Both the position numbers and the translations under genes were made by a program. The notes under the pieces were generated by a model. That model did not search any database and was not told the DNA's origin. It saw only the letters and a list, made by a program, of their open reading frames with translations. 64,000 nucleotides of DNA from Pseudoalteromonas prydzensis. Its GTDB lineage: Bacteria; Pseudomonadota; Gammaproteobacteria; Enterobacterales; Alteromonadaceae. The stretch covers positions 62,001 through 126,000 of the forward strand of contig NZ_BDDT01000008.1 in the NCBI RefSeq assembly GCF_001661495.1. The letters are read 5' to 3'. This document shows positions 24,874-34,161 of this stretch, one piece after another; position 1 is the stretch's first letter, and each line of letters opens with the position of its first letter.

Positions 24874-27375
24874 CTAAAACAGTTCTTCTTCCGTTTTAGT
24901 TTCTTCTTCAAAGACGTTTTCTACATGTTGCATTACATACTTGGTTGGCGATGTGCCTTTTTCAAAGTATTCAAAGCGACTGGTATAATCGTTCTTTTGA
25001 CTCAGTAAACCGGTTGCTAAATCGATTCTTACTGACACGAGTCCTTCTGGTGGCTCAATCGGTGCTTCAGGTTTACCGTCGAGGGCAACACGCATAAAAT
25101 CAACCCAAGCTGGCTGGGCCGTTTTAGCGCCCGATTCAGCACCAGAAATTTGGTTTTTATCCATATTGTTGTTATAGGTTGAACGGCCAAGCGGATTACC
25201 TGGGTTATCAAATCCTACCCATACAGAAGTCATCACGTTGCGGTTAAAACCACTAAACCAAGTATCAACAGAGTCATTGGTAGTACCTGTTTTACCAGAT
25301 AAATCGCGGCGTTCTAAGGCTTGCGCACGCCAACCAGTACCACTCCAACCAGTTTTATGCGCCCAACTACCGCCGCCCCATATTGCGCTGTGCATTGCGT
25401 CTGCAATTAAAAATGCATTTTGCTTCGATATAATTCGCGGCGCACAATGATTTGCGATAGGTTCTTGGCTGTTAGCAGGCTCGGTTGTTAACTCAAATTG
25501 TTTAATCGTTAGCTGGGGAGTGACAGGATCACAGGCCAACAGTGGCTCGGTTTTAAATAATACATTACCCGCTGAATCTTGAATTTCATTAATGAAGTAC
25601 GGCGTGATCAAGTGACCACCGTTGGCAAAGGTACTCATACCACGAGCAAGCTCAAGCGGGGTAATTGACGCACTACCTAATGCCAATGATTCACTGCGAT
25701 TAATATCACTATTTTTAAAACCAAACTTTAATAAGTGATCCGCGGTACGTTGTAAGCCAACGCCACGCAATAAGCGTACAGATATTACGTTTTTAGATTG
25801 CGCTAAAGCACGACGAATACGAATTGGACCATTGTAAACGGCTGGACTATTTTTTGGTCGCCATGCCACCCCTAGGCTCTTGTCCCATTGATTAATTGGC
25901 GCATCATTTAAAATAGACGCTAAGGTATAGCCGTTGTTCAAGGCGGCAGAGTAAATAAACGGTTTAATGTTAGAGCCGACCTGACGCTTTGCTTGCACTG
26001 CTCGGTTATATTGGCTTTGTTCAAAACTGTAGCCACCGACAATCGCTTTAATACGGCCATCATTAGGGTCTAGTGAGACTAACGCGCTAGACGCCTCAGG
26101 CAATTGACTAAGTAAATAACTGCCATCGTCATTTGCACGCAGCCAAACTTGTTCACCTGGGTTGAGTATATCGCCAGCGGTTTTTGGTGGAAATCCTTGA
26201 CGATAGCGAGTGATGTATTTACGCGCCCACTTTAGGTTGTCCCAATCAAGGTTCGCTTGCTCACCATTTTTTAATAACACAGTCGCGCTTTGCTCGCCCA
26301 CTTCAAGTACGGCCGCGGCTAATAATGGGCCGATTTCTTTTACTGGTTTTAATTTTTCCAGAATTTCACTATGACTCAATGCTGTTTGCGTTTCAAAGTC
26401 CCATAACTGTTGCTCTGGGCCACGGTAACCATGGCGCATATCATAAGCATGTAAGTTATTAACCAGTGCAGTTTGTGCTGCGGCTTGTACGTCAGATTCA
26501 ACACTAGTGAAAATTTTAAAGCCAGTATTGTAAGCGCGTTCATAGCCATAGCGGGCGACCATTTCGGCGCGTACCATTTCAGAAATATAGGGGGCATATA
26601 ATTCAATTTCTGCACCATGGAATTTCGCAGTAATAGGGGCTGTGGTGGCTTCGTTATATTCGGCTCTAGAGATATAGTTTTCATCTAACATACGACCCAA
26701 TACCACATTACGACGCGCTTTTGCACGGGTTGGGTTTCTGATTGGGTTTAATGCTGACGGTGCTTTAGGTAAGCCTGCAATCATCGCCATTTGCGCTAAA
26801 TTCAATTCGTTAAGATTTTTACCGTAATAGACTTGTGCTGCGGCGCCGATACCAAACGCGCGATTACCTAACTCTATTTTATTCAGGTACAAAGTCAGTA
26901 TTTCATCTTTGCTAAGTAAGTTTTCGATATGCAGTGCAATAAAGATTTCTTTAACCTTGCGAATATAGGCTTTTTCGCGTGTTAAGAAAAAGTTACGAGC
27001 TAGCTGCATTGTAATAGTACTTGCGCCTTGTTTTTTCTCGCCAGTTGAAATTAATACGAGCGCTGAACGCAAAATACCTATAGGATCTATGCCGATATGA
27101 TCATAAAAACGGTTGTCTTCAGTAGCTAATATGGCATTTATGAGTGGTTGCGGTATTTCATCAATGGTCACAGGAATACGGCGTTTTTCACCGAACTGGT
27201 TGATTAATAAACCATCTTTAGAAAATACTTGCATAGGAGTTTGTAATTGCACGTCTTTTAAAACTTGCACACTGGGGATATCAGATTTAACGTAATAATA
27301 AAGGCTTACTAAGGTAATGAGCCCCAAAAACGTGCAAATGATAAAAAATTGTAAAGTTCGTTTTAATAAAATCAC
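24874..27375 (-). CDS. mrcA: Penicillin-binding protein 1A
   Basis: An 833-residue class A penicillin-binding protein that polymerises and crosslinks peptidoglycan. A membrane anchor at about residues 9-29 is followed by the glycosyltransferase domain (ATEDNRFYDHIGID, QGASTITMQLARNFFL, KVKEIFIALHIE). The OB-like insert comes next, then the transpeptidase domain with SNIK (catalytic Ser in GSNIKPFIYSA), SKN (AQSKNVISVRLL) and KTGT (SGKTGTTNDSVDTWF). It is divergent from pilMNOPQ, the same arrangement as in Pseudomonas and Vibrio. Confidence 0.97.
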   Translation of the reverse strand: MILLKRTLQFFIICTFLGLITLVSLYYYVKSDIPSVQVLKDVQLQTPMQVFSKDGLLINQFGEKRRIPVTIDEIPQPLINAILATEDNRFYDHIGIDPIGILRSALVLISTGEKKQGASTITMQLARNFFLTREKAYIRKVKEIFIALHIENLLSKDEILTLYLNKIELGNRAFGIGAAAQVYYGKNLNELNLAQMAMIAGLPKAPSALNPIRNPTRAKARRNVVLGRMLDENYISRAEYNEATTAPITAKFHGAEIELYAPYISEMVRAEMVARYGYERAYNTGFKIFTSVESDVQAAAQTALVNNLHAYDMRHGYRGPEQQLWDFETQTALSHSEILEKLKPVKEIGPLLAAAVLEVGEQSATVLLKNGEQANLDWDNLKWARKYITRYRQGFPPKTAGDILNPGEQVWLRANDDGSYLLSQLPEASSALVSLDPNDGRIKAIVGGYSFEQSQYNRAVQAKRQVGSNIKPFIYSAALNNGYTLASILNDAPINQWDKSLGVAWRPKNSPAVYNGPIRIRRALAQSKNVISVRLLRGVGLQRTADHLLKFGFKNSDINRSESLALGSASITPLELARGMSTFANGGHLITPYFINEIQDSAGNVLFKTEPLLACDPVTPQLTIKQFELTTEPANSQEPIANHCAPRIISKQNAFLIADAMHSAIWGGGSWAHKTGWSGTGWRAQALERRDLSGKTGTTNDSVDTWFSGFNRNVMTSVWVGFDNPGNPLGRSTYNNNMDKNQISGAESGAKTAQPAWVDFMRVALDGKPEAPIEPPEGLVSVRIDLATGLLSQKNDYTSRFEYFEKGTSPTKYVMQHVENVFEEETKTEEELF

Positions 27376-27507
27376 TTATATTTTCCCTAAATGGACTCCC
27401 AATTAGAATCGGAGACTGCTAGTATATATTGATTAAAAAGTGAATAGTATTTTTTCATATAAAAATTATAACTTGTTTATTCTTAAAACAAAGGCCAAGT
27501 TGCAAAC

Positions 27508-28587
27508 ATGCTAAGTCAACTATTGAATAAGTCTTCATCGATGATGGTAGGGATAGATATCGGTTCACATGCTATAAAAGCAGTGTTACTGAATGAAACG
27601 GATAGCGGCTATAGACTTGAAGCGCTAGCAATAGAGCCAATGCCAAAAGGCACGATGGCCGAACGCAATATTCAAGATATTGAAGCAATTGGTAATATTA
27701 TTACTAAGCTAAAACGTAAATTGCCTAAATCAATTAAATCTGCTGCGGTAGCTGTGTCTGGACAAACAGTGATCACGAAAGTGATTTTTATGGATGTTAC
27801 CCTCAGCGATGCAGAACTTGAGTCACAAATTGAAATCGAGGCAGACAGCCTTATTCCTTATCCCTTAGATGAAGTTAGCCTAGATTTTGAAAAATTAAGC
27901 ACTAACGAAGCTGACCCTTCAAAAATGAATGTGTTGTTATCTGCTGCGCGAACTGAAAGTGTTGAAGCCCGCGTTGGTGCGCTAGAATCAGCTGGTTTAA
28001 CTGCGAAGGTAGTCGATGTTGAAAGCTATGCGCTGAGCCGCGCTATGGATGTTTATTATCAACAATTACCAAGTGATGCATTTAACAAATGTGTTGCAGT
28101 AGTCGATATTGGCGCAGTCTTGATGCTGGTCAGTGTGGTACTCGGTGGTGAAACTATTTATACCCGAGATCAAGTATTTGGCGGCGACCAATACACCAAC
28201 AGTATTGTGGCCTATTATAATAAAAGCTTTGATGAAGCTGAAATAGGTAAAACGACAGGCGATCTACCGCCTAATTATACCTTTGAAGTACTGGCACCGT
28301 TTCAAACCTCATTGTTACAACAGGTACGCCGTGCAGTGCAGATGTTTTTAACCACCAGTGGTAAAGATCAAATTGATTATATTGTACTTACTGGCGGTAC
28401 TGCGATGATTGATGGATTGGATAGATTACTAATTGAAGAACTGGGTATTCACACCATAGTGGCAGAACCTTTTGCAAATATGGATATCTCTGCGCATGTT
28501 GATCGTAATGTGTTACAGCGTCACCGTACGCAATTTGCAATAGCGACAGGTTTGGCATTAAGGAGTTTTTCATCATGCCACATATAA
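27508..28587 (+). CDS. pilM: Type IV pilus assembly protein PilM
   Basis: A 359-residue actin-like ATP-binding protein of the cytoplasmic side of the type IV pilus inner-membrane complex. The nucleotide site motifs are MVGIDIGSHAIKAVLL, VAVVDIGAVLMLVSVV and IVLTGGTAMIDGLDRLL. IEIEADSLIPYPLDEVSLDF is the strongly conserved PilM stretch. It binds the N-terminal tail of PilN. It overlaps pilN by 13 bases at the start of a pilMNOPQ operon. Confidence 0.96.
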   Translation: MLSQLLNKSSSMMVGIDIGSHAIKAVLLNETDSGYRLEALAIEPMPKGTMAERNIQDIEAIGNIITKLKRKLPKSIKSAAVAVSGQTVITKVIFMDVTLSDAELESQIEIEADSLIPYPLDEVSLDFEKLSTNEADPSKMNVLLSAARTESVEARVGALESAGLTAKVVDVESYALSRAMDVYYQQLPSDAFNKCVAVVDIGAVLMLVSVVLGGETIYTRDQVFGGDQYTNSIVAYYNKSFDEAEIGKTTGDLPPNYTFEVLAPFQTSLLQQVRRAVQMFLTTSGKDQIDYIVLTGGTAMIDGLDRLLIEELGIHTIVAEPFANMDISAHVDRNVLQRHRTQFAIATGLALRSFSSCHI

Positions 28588-29141
28588 ATCTACTGCCATG
28601 GCGCGAGCAACAACGAAAACAATCGCAAAATAAATTTGCCACTATTTTGTTTTTAGTTGTGCTTGGTAGTTTTATGAGTATGTATTTATTGAGTACTTAT
28701 TACGGTAATTTGCGAGATGGACAAAATATTAAAAATAATTACCTTACAACAGAAATTAGCCAATTAGATCGTCGTATTAGTGAAATTCGTGAACTAGATA
28801 AAAAGAAAGAAAATTTACAACAGCGGATGCGCTTAATTGAAGAGTTGCAAAGTAGCCGTAACTTAGGCACTCAGATCATGGATGAAGTGGCGAAAATAGT
28901 ACCTACCGGTGTTTACTTAACTAAGTTAGAGCGTCGAGGGAGTGCTATTCATGTGGTTGGTCGTAGTGAATCTAATAATCACCTTTCGAATATGCTGCGT
29001 GAAGTACAGAACTCTTATTTGCTCGAGAAACCCACTATGCAAGGCATTGTTGCTGGGGAAAAGTCGTCACGGTTGTTAAGTGATTTTAATATGGAATTTT
29101 ACGTAAAATCCTTTGATAAAATTGGCGAGGTGAAGCAATGA
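28575..29141 (+). CDS. pilN: Type IV pilus assembly protein PilN
   Basis: A 188-residue inner-membrane protein. The short cytoplasmic tail PHINLLPWREQQRKQ carries the INLLPWR motif that binds PilM. One membrane segment (about 22-42) is followed by a periplasmic coiled coil (residues about 50-100; LDRRISEIRELDKKKENLQ) and a small alpha-beta domain. It pairs with PilO. The stop overlaps the pilO start by 4 bases. Confidence 0.95.
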   Translation: MPHINLLPWREQQRKQSQNKFATILFLVVLGSFMSMYLLSTYYGNLRDGQNIKNNYLTTEISQLDRRISEIRELDKKKENLQQRMRLIEELQSSRNLGTQIMDEVAKIVPTGVYLTKLERRGSAIHVVGRSESNNHLSNMLREVQNSYLLEKPTMQGIVAGEKSSRLLSDFNMEFYVKSFDKIGEVKQ

Positions 29142-29758
29142 ACCTTGATATCAAAGCGTTAACTGAGATTGATTGGAACGAAATTGAGCTTGAGAATATT
29201 GGTGATTGGCCAATTGTTGTTAAAGTTATTTGCTGTACTTTTGTTGCTGCATTAGTGTTGTTTTTTAGCTACAGCTTATTAGTTTCAGATGAAATTGATA
29301 GTTACAAGAATGCGGTTAGCAAGGAAGTAGAATTACGTAGTACCTATCGAGTTAAGTATGCCTTGGCCAGTAACTTGGAAATTTATCGCCAGCAAATGGT
29401 TGAAATGGAAGAAAAGTTTTCTTTACTGTTAAAGCGCTTACCAACTTCAAACGAGACACCAGGCTTGCTAGATGATTTATCTTACGTAGGTACCACCAGT
29501 GGTTTAACCTTCCTTAAAATCGGTTGGTTACCAGAAGTTGAAAAAGAGTTTTATACTGAATTACCAATCAAAATTGAGGTAATAGGCAGCTACCATGAGT
29601 TTGGTGATTTTGTGGGGAAAGTGGCGCAACTACCGCGTATTGTGAGTTTGCATGACTTTTCAATTAATAGTTCGGATTCAGGTATGTTGACCTTTAGTGT
29701 TGTTGCTAAAACTTACCGCTATGAAGGTGATGTGAAAAAAGCAGGAGCTAAAAAATGA
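29138..29758 (+). CDS. pilO: Type IV pilus assembly protein PilO
   Basis: A 206-residue bitopic inner-membrane protein that dimerises with PilN and links the PilM ring to the secretin. Membrane segment at about residues 28-48 (VVKVICCTFVAALVLFFSYS), coiled coil at about 58-110 (MVEMEEKFSLLLKRLPTSNE), then the periplasmic ferredoxin-like domain with LPIKIEVIGSYHEFGDFVGK and LPRIVSLHDFSI. It overlaps pilN and pilP by 4 bases each. Confidence 0.95.
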   Translation: MNLDIKALTEIDWNEIELENIGDWPIVVKVICCTFVAALVLFFSYSLLVSDEIDSYKNAVSKEVELRSTYRVKYALASNLEIYRQQMVEMEEKFSLLLKRLPTSNETPGLLDDLSYVGTTSGLTFLKIGWLPEVEKEFYTELPIKIEVIGSYHEFGDFVGKVAQLPRIVSLHDFSINSSDSGMLTFSVVAKTYRYEGDVKKAGAKK

Positions 29759-30291
29759 AAAAATTAGCTGTTGTTTTACTCAGCAGTGTTTTGCTCACTG
29801 CATGTAATGATGATACCTCTGAGCAAAAGGAATTTATTGATCAAGTTAAAGCCAGTACGACACCTAAAGTTGAGGCAATCCCAAAGCTGACAGAATTTGA
29901 GCACTTTGAATATAGCGCCAAACAGCTACGCAGCCCTTTTGTTGCGCCACAACCTGAAATTATTCAAAATAATATGATTCAAGTAAAAAACTGTTTACAC
30001 CCTGACCCAGAGCGTACGCGTGAGGTGTTAGAAAAATACCCTCTGGATAATCTAGCAATGAAGGGCACACTAGGGTCTGATGGGCAAATATGGGCATTAA
30101 TCAAAGCAGCAGATGATACTTTGCACCGGGTAACGGTCGGTAATCATATTGGTTTGTATCACGGCGTTGTACAACAAGTAAACAGTGATTATATAGAGTT
30201 GTTAGAGTTAATCCCTGATGGGTCTGGTTGTTGGAAAGAGCGCCTGACAAAGCTGGAAATGTTAGAGGCGGGATCCAATGGCACTAGTTAA
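29755..30291 (+). CDS. pilP: Type IV pilus lipoprotein PilP
   Basis: A 178-residue inner-membrane lipoprotein. The signal peptide ends in a lipobox LLTAC, with Cys17 as the lipidated residue. A flexible segment is followed by the RSPFVAP stretch and a beta-sandwich domain (MKGTLGSDGQIWALIKA, VTVGNHIGLYHGVVQQV) that contacts PilQ. It overlaps pilO by 4 bases and pilQ by 14. Confidence 0.95.
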   Translation: MKKLAVVLLSSVLLTACNDDTSEQKEFIDQVKASTTPKVEAIPKLTEFEHFEYSAKQLRSPFVAPQPEIIQNNMIQVKNCLHPDPERTREVLEKYPLDNLAMKGTLGSDGQIWALIKAADDTLHRVTVGNHIGLYHGVVQQVNSDYIELLELIPDGSGCWKERLTKLEMLEAGSNGTS

Positions 30292-32362
30292 AAATAAAAA
30301 AGGTAAAATTAAAATGCAGAAGGGAGTATCGTGGAGTAATCGCATTCATCAGGCTTTGTTTGTTGTTATTGCCCTTTTTATCACGCAATCAGCAATGGCG
30401 ACACCGCTGTTGTATGATGTTCGTTATAACCCGTTAATGGCTGGAGAAACACAGTTACAGCTCGTATTTGATGAAGAATTGACAGCAGAGCCCAAAGTTC
30501 AGGTGTTCAATAATCCAGCACGTATCGAAATGCGCTTCAACGCAGCTGATGTTGAGCAAGGTTTGGGGGATGTGCCAATCAACCAAGCGGGTATTGAAAA
30601 AGTTAGCAGTGTGACTACGGATGGTACGTTAATCGTTACTGTGCATTTAGAGCGTTTAAAAATTTACCAAACCACAGTTAATAATAATCTTGTGTCACTA
30701 CATGTCTCAGATAACCCACTTACTGCACAAGAGGGTAATAACGCAGCGCAAGATACAACTGGTAATTATATTAACTCAATTCAGTCGCTTGATTTTCGTC
30801 GTGGTGAAAAAGGTGAAGCCCGTGTATTAGTGTTCTTACAAGATACTCAGGCTGCTATTGATGTCCATGAAAGTGGCGGCAAAATTATTGCTGAGTTTCA
30901 TCACACCGATATTTTAGATGATTTATTGTATGAGCTGGATGTGCTTGATTTTGGCACGGTTGTAAGCTCAATTGAGACATTTAAAGAAGATAACATGAGC
31001 CGAGTGGTAATCAGCCCTAATAGCGCGTTTAAATTTACCTATCAGCAAATAGAAAACATATTAACGCTAACGGTTGAAAAAGATGATTCGCAACGCTCTT
31101 ATTTAGAAGGTGGTAAAGAGTATCAAGGTCGCCCAATGACCTTAAACTTTCAAGATATCTCAGTGCGGGCGGTATTACAGATCATCGCCGGTTATAACGA
31201 CTTTAACTTAGTTACCAGTGACTCAGTCAATGGTAATATTACTTTGCGCTTAGACGGCGTACCGTGGGATCAAGCGCTTGATGTGGTATTGCGTGTAAAA
31301 GGCTTAGATAAGCGTATGGATGGTTCTATCTTAATGGTGGCACCTTCGGAGGAGCTTGCTGCGCGTGAAGCGAAAGAGCTCAAGGCTAAGCAGCAAGTTG
31401 AAGATTTAGAGCCGCTATATAGCGAATACATCCGCTTAAACTATGCAAAGGCAGAAGAGTTTGCTGACTTACTAAAAACAGATACCAACAGCATCATTAG
31501 TGCGCGTGGTAGCGTATCAGTTGATAAGCGTACCAATACCTTATTGATTAAAGACTCTGCAAAAAGTATTGAAAGTGTGCGTCGTATGGTTGAGACCTTA
31601 GATATCGCAGTCAGACAAGTTGTTATTGAAGCGCGTATGGTAACTGTCCGTGACAACGTTAAAGAAGATTTAGGCGTACGTTGGGGGTTTAGTGATCAAC
31701 AAGGCACCGATGGTATTTCGGGCACCTTAGAAGGGGCTAACACGATTTCTAACGGGACGATCCCAAGTATTTCAGACCGTCTTAATGTTAACCTGCCGAT
31801 TACAGGTGCCGCTGGCAGCATTGGTATGCACGTTGCTAAGTTAGCTAATGGCACATTGCTTGACTTAGAACTAACCGCGCTTGAAGAAGAAAACCGCGGT
31901 GAAATTATCGCAAGTCCGCGTATTACTACCGCCAACCAGAAAAAAGCACGTATTGAGCAAGGTACTGAAATACCGTATGTTGAATCTGCTTCAAGTGGGG
32001 CAACCACAGTTAGCTTTAAAAAGGCGGTGTTGAGCCTTGAAGTTACACCACACATTACTCCTGATAATAAAGTGATTTTGGATTTGATTATTACTCAAGA
32101 TACGCGTGGTGATACAGTGCAAACCGGAACAGGACCTGCGGTTGCAATTGATACCCAAGAAATTCAAACCCAAGTACTGGTTGAGAATGGTCAAACCGTG
32201 GTACTTGGTGGTATATTCCAGCAGCAAATCATTAACTCAGTTAAAAAAGTACCATTACTAGGTGATATTCCTTACCTAGGAGTGCTGTTTAGAAGCACAA
32301 GTGAGTTTAATGAAAAGAAAGAATTGCTGATTTTCGTTACTCCAAAAATCCAAATAGAGTAA
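30278..32362 (+). CDS. pilQ: Type IV pilus secretin PilQ
   Basis: A 694-residue outer-membrane secretin through which the pilus passes. A signal peptide ends near QSAMA, followed by two AMIN domains, which bind peptidoglycan. The N0/N1 domains come next (NFQDISVRAVLQIIAGYNDF, NITLRLDGVPWDQALDVVL), then the secretin barrel with VVIEARMVTV, EIIASPRITTANQKKARIEQ, GTEIPY and VPLLGDIPYLGVLFRS. The start at 30278 has GAGGCGGG upstream. ATG 30314 would give a more usual signal peptide length, so the start is not certain. Confidence 0.96.
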   Translation: MALVKNKKGKIKMQKGVSWSNRIHQALFVVIALFITQSAMATPLLYDVRYNPLMAGETQLQLVFDEELTAEPKVQVFNNPARIEMRFNAADVEQGLGDVPINQAGIEKVSSVTTDGTLIVTVHLERLKIYQTTVNNNLVSLHVSDNPLTAQEGNNAAQDTTGNYINSIQSLDFRRGEKGEARVLVFLQDTQAAIDVHESGGKIIAEFHHTDILDDLLYELDVLDFGTVVSSIETFKEDNMSRVVISPNSAFKFTYQQIENILTLTVEKDDSQRSYLEGGKEYQGRPMTLNFQDISVRAVLQIIAGYNDFNLVTSDSVNGNITLRLDGVPWDQALDVVLRVKGLDKRMDGSILMVAPSEELAAREAKELKAKQQVEDLEPLYSEYIRLNYAKAEEFADLLKTDTNSIISARGSVSVDKRTNTLLIKDSAKSIESVRRMVETLDIAVRQVVIEARMVTVRDNVKEDLGVRWGFSDQQGTDGISGTLEGANTISNGTIPSISDRLNVNLPITGAAGSIGMHVAKLANGTLLDLELTALEEENRGEIIASPRITTANQKKARIEQGTEIPYVESASSGATTVSFKKAVLSLEVTPHITPDNKVILDLIITQDTRGDTVQTGTGPAVAIDTQEIQTQVLVENGQTVVLGGIFQQQIINSVKKVPLLGDIPYLGVLFRSTSEFNEKKELLIFVTPKIQIE

Positions 32363-32546
32363 TTTTCACTGATTTATTCTTACACAATGGGCAATTATTG
32401 ACTTTAATTGCTCGTTAATTGGCTTTTTGTTCTAATAGACTTGAAATACCCAATCAATTACTGAGATAATCCCCTCCTTAATTTTGGGGCCAGGTCGTTA
32501 GGCGGGGTTTTATTTCAAATTTTAGAGTTCGTTTGTACTAAAAGAT

Positions 32547-33065
32547 ATGGCTGAAAAACGTAATATATTTCTAGTTGGCCCTATGGGGGCTGGCAAAAGC
32601 ACAATTGGTCGTCACATTGCAGACCAATTGCACCTTGAATTCGTCGATTCTGATCAAGAAATCGAACGCCGTACCGGTGCAGATATTGCCTGGGTGTTTG
32701 ATCTTGAAGGTGAAGAAGGCTTTCGACTTCGTGAAGAATCTGTCATTGGTGATCTAACTGAAATGCAGGGTATTGTACTTGCAACAGGTGGTGGTTCAGT
32801 GATGAGTAAAGAAGTACGAAACAAGCTTTCGGCTCGTGGTATCGTTGTATACCTAGAGACACCGATCGAAAAGCAAGTTGCACGCACGCAGCGCGACAAG
32901 CGTCGTCCGTTATTGCAAACAGAAGAAGCACCTCGTGATGTATTAGAGCGCTTAGCAGAAGAACGCGAGCCGCTGTATAAAGAAGTTGCTGACTTTACTG
33001 TACGCACTGATGAGCAAAGCGCTAAAGTTGTTGCTAATCAAATCATTGAGAAATTAGATTTTTAA
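32547..33065 (+). CDS. aroK: Shikimate kinase AroK
   Basis: A 172-residue kinase phosphorylating shikimate at the 3-hydroxyl in aromatic amino acid biosynthesis. P-loop [15 protein letters not shown], the shikimate-binding [13 protein letters not shown] and [11 protein letters not shown], and the lid arginines in RDKRRPLLQ are all visible. Length equals E. coli AroK (173). It is followed 25 bases later by aroB, the standard pairing. Confidence 0.97.
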   Translation: MAEKRNIFLVGPMGAGKSTIGRHIADQLHLEFVDSDQEIERRTGADIAWVFDLEGEEGFRLREESVIGDLTEMQGIVLATGGGSVMSKEVRNKLSARGIVVYLETPIEKQVARTQRDKRRPLLQTEEAPRDVLERLAEEREPLYKEVADFTVRTDEQSAKVVANQIIEKLDF

Positions 33066-33090
33066 ATACCAATAAGAAAGGATACTAGCG

Positions 33091-34161
33091 ATGCTTGAAT
33101 TAACAGTTAATTTAGACGAGCGAAGTTATCCTATTTATATTGGTCAATCTGCACTTCAACAGACTGACAGGCTGCGTCATCATATTGGTGATTGTAGACC
33201 TATCATTATCACTAATGACACCATTGCACCTTTATACCTAAGCGATGCAATGGCGTTATTAGCTGATTTAAATCCGCTAAGTTTTATTATTCCTGATGGT
33301 GAGCAATATAAATCACTTGAATGGTTTGAGAAAATCTCAGCATTTTTACTTGAAAACAATTGCGGCAGAGATACTTGTTTAATCGCCTTAGGTGGCGGTG
33401 TAGTAGGCGATCTTACTGGTTTTGTAGCGGCGTGTTATCAACGCGGCGTGCCGTTTATTCAAGTACCGACTACATTATTATCGCAAGTTGATTCGTCTGT
33501 AGGCGGTAAAACAGCGGTTAATCATCCTTTGGGTAAAAACATGATTGGGGCGTTTTATCAGCCGCAAGCCGTGTTTATTGATACGCAATCACTGCATACA
33601 CTTCCTGCTCGTGAATTTGCAGCCGGTATGGCTGAAGTCATAAAATATGGCTTAATTTACGATACTGAGTTGTTTAGTTTTCTTGAAAATAACACGGCAC
33701 AACTACAAGCTTTGGATGAAGAGACCATCCAGCATGTGATTTACCGTTGTTGTGAAATTAAAGCACTGATTGTTGCCCAAGATGAAAAAGAAGCAGGCCT
33801 ACGTGCCTTGCTTAATTTAGGTCATACCTTTGCACACGCTATTGAAGCGCAAATGGGCTATGGCCAATGGTTACATGGTGAAGCTGTGGCAACCGGCATG
33901 GTGTTAGCTGCAAAACTTGCGCATACTCGTGGCGATTTAAACGCTACGCAAGTATCAAGAATTATTACTTTAATCGCGCAATATAATTTACCTTGTGATA
34001 TTCCCGATGTGATGAACAGCGAACACTTTTTACATCACATGCGTAAAGATAAAAAAAATAAAAAAGGCACTATCCGTTTTATTCTTCCGACTTCGTTTGG
34101 TCAATGCGCGCTGGTTGATGATGTCTCTGATCAACAGGTTCGAGATCTAATAGGGCGCTAA
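33091..34161 (+). CDS. aroB: 3-Dehydroquinate synthase AroB
   Basis: A 356-residue enzyme making 3-dehydroquinate from DAHP with NAD and zinc. ALGGGVVGDLTGFVAACYQRG is the NAD site. QVDSSVGGKTAVNHPLGKN and FAAGMAEVIKYGLI form the substrate site, and the zinc ligands lie in NLGHTFAHAIE and HGEAVATGM. The stop codon overlaps the damX start (TAATG), as in the enterobacterial aroK-aroB-damX-dam cluster. Confidence 0.97.
   Translation: MLELTVNLDERSYPIYIGQSALQQTDRLRHHIGDCRPIIITNDTIAPLYLSDAMALLADLNPLSFIIPDGEQYKSLEWFEKISAFLLENNCGRDTCLIALGGGVVGDLTGFVAACYQRGVPFIQVPTTLLSQVDSSVGGKTAVNHPLGKNMIGAFYQPQAVFIDTQSLHTLPAREFAAGMAEVIKYGLIYDTELFSFLENNTAQLQALDEETIQHVIYRCCEIKALIVAQDEKEAGLRALLNLGHTFAHAIEAQMGYGQWLHGEAVATGMVLAAKLAHTRGDLNATQVSRIITLIAQYNLPCDIPDVMNSEHFLHHMRKDKKNKKGTIRFILPTSFGQCALVDDVSDQQVRDLIGR

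Noticed and set aside
32391..32414. GGGCAATTA/TAATTGCTC stem after pilQ
   Set aside because: One mismatch and no adjacent T tract; not strong enough to call a terminator.
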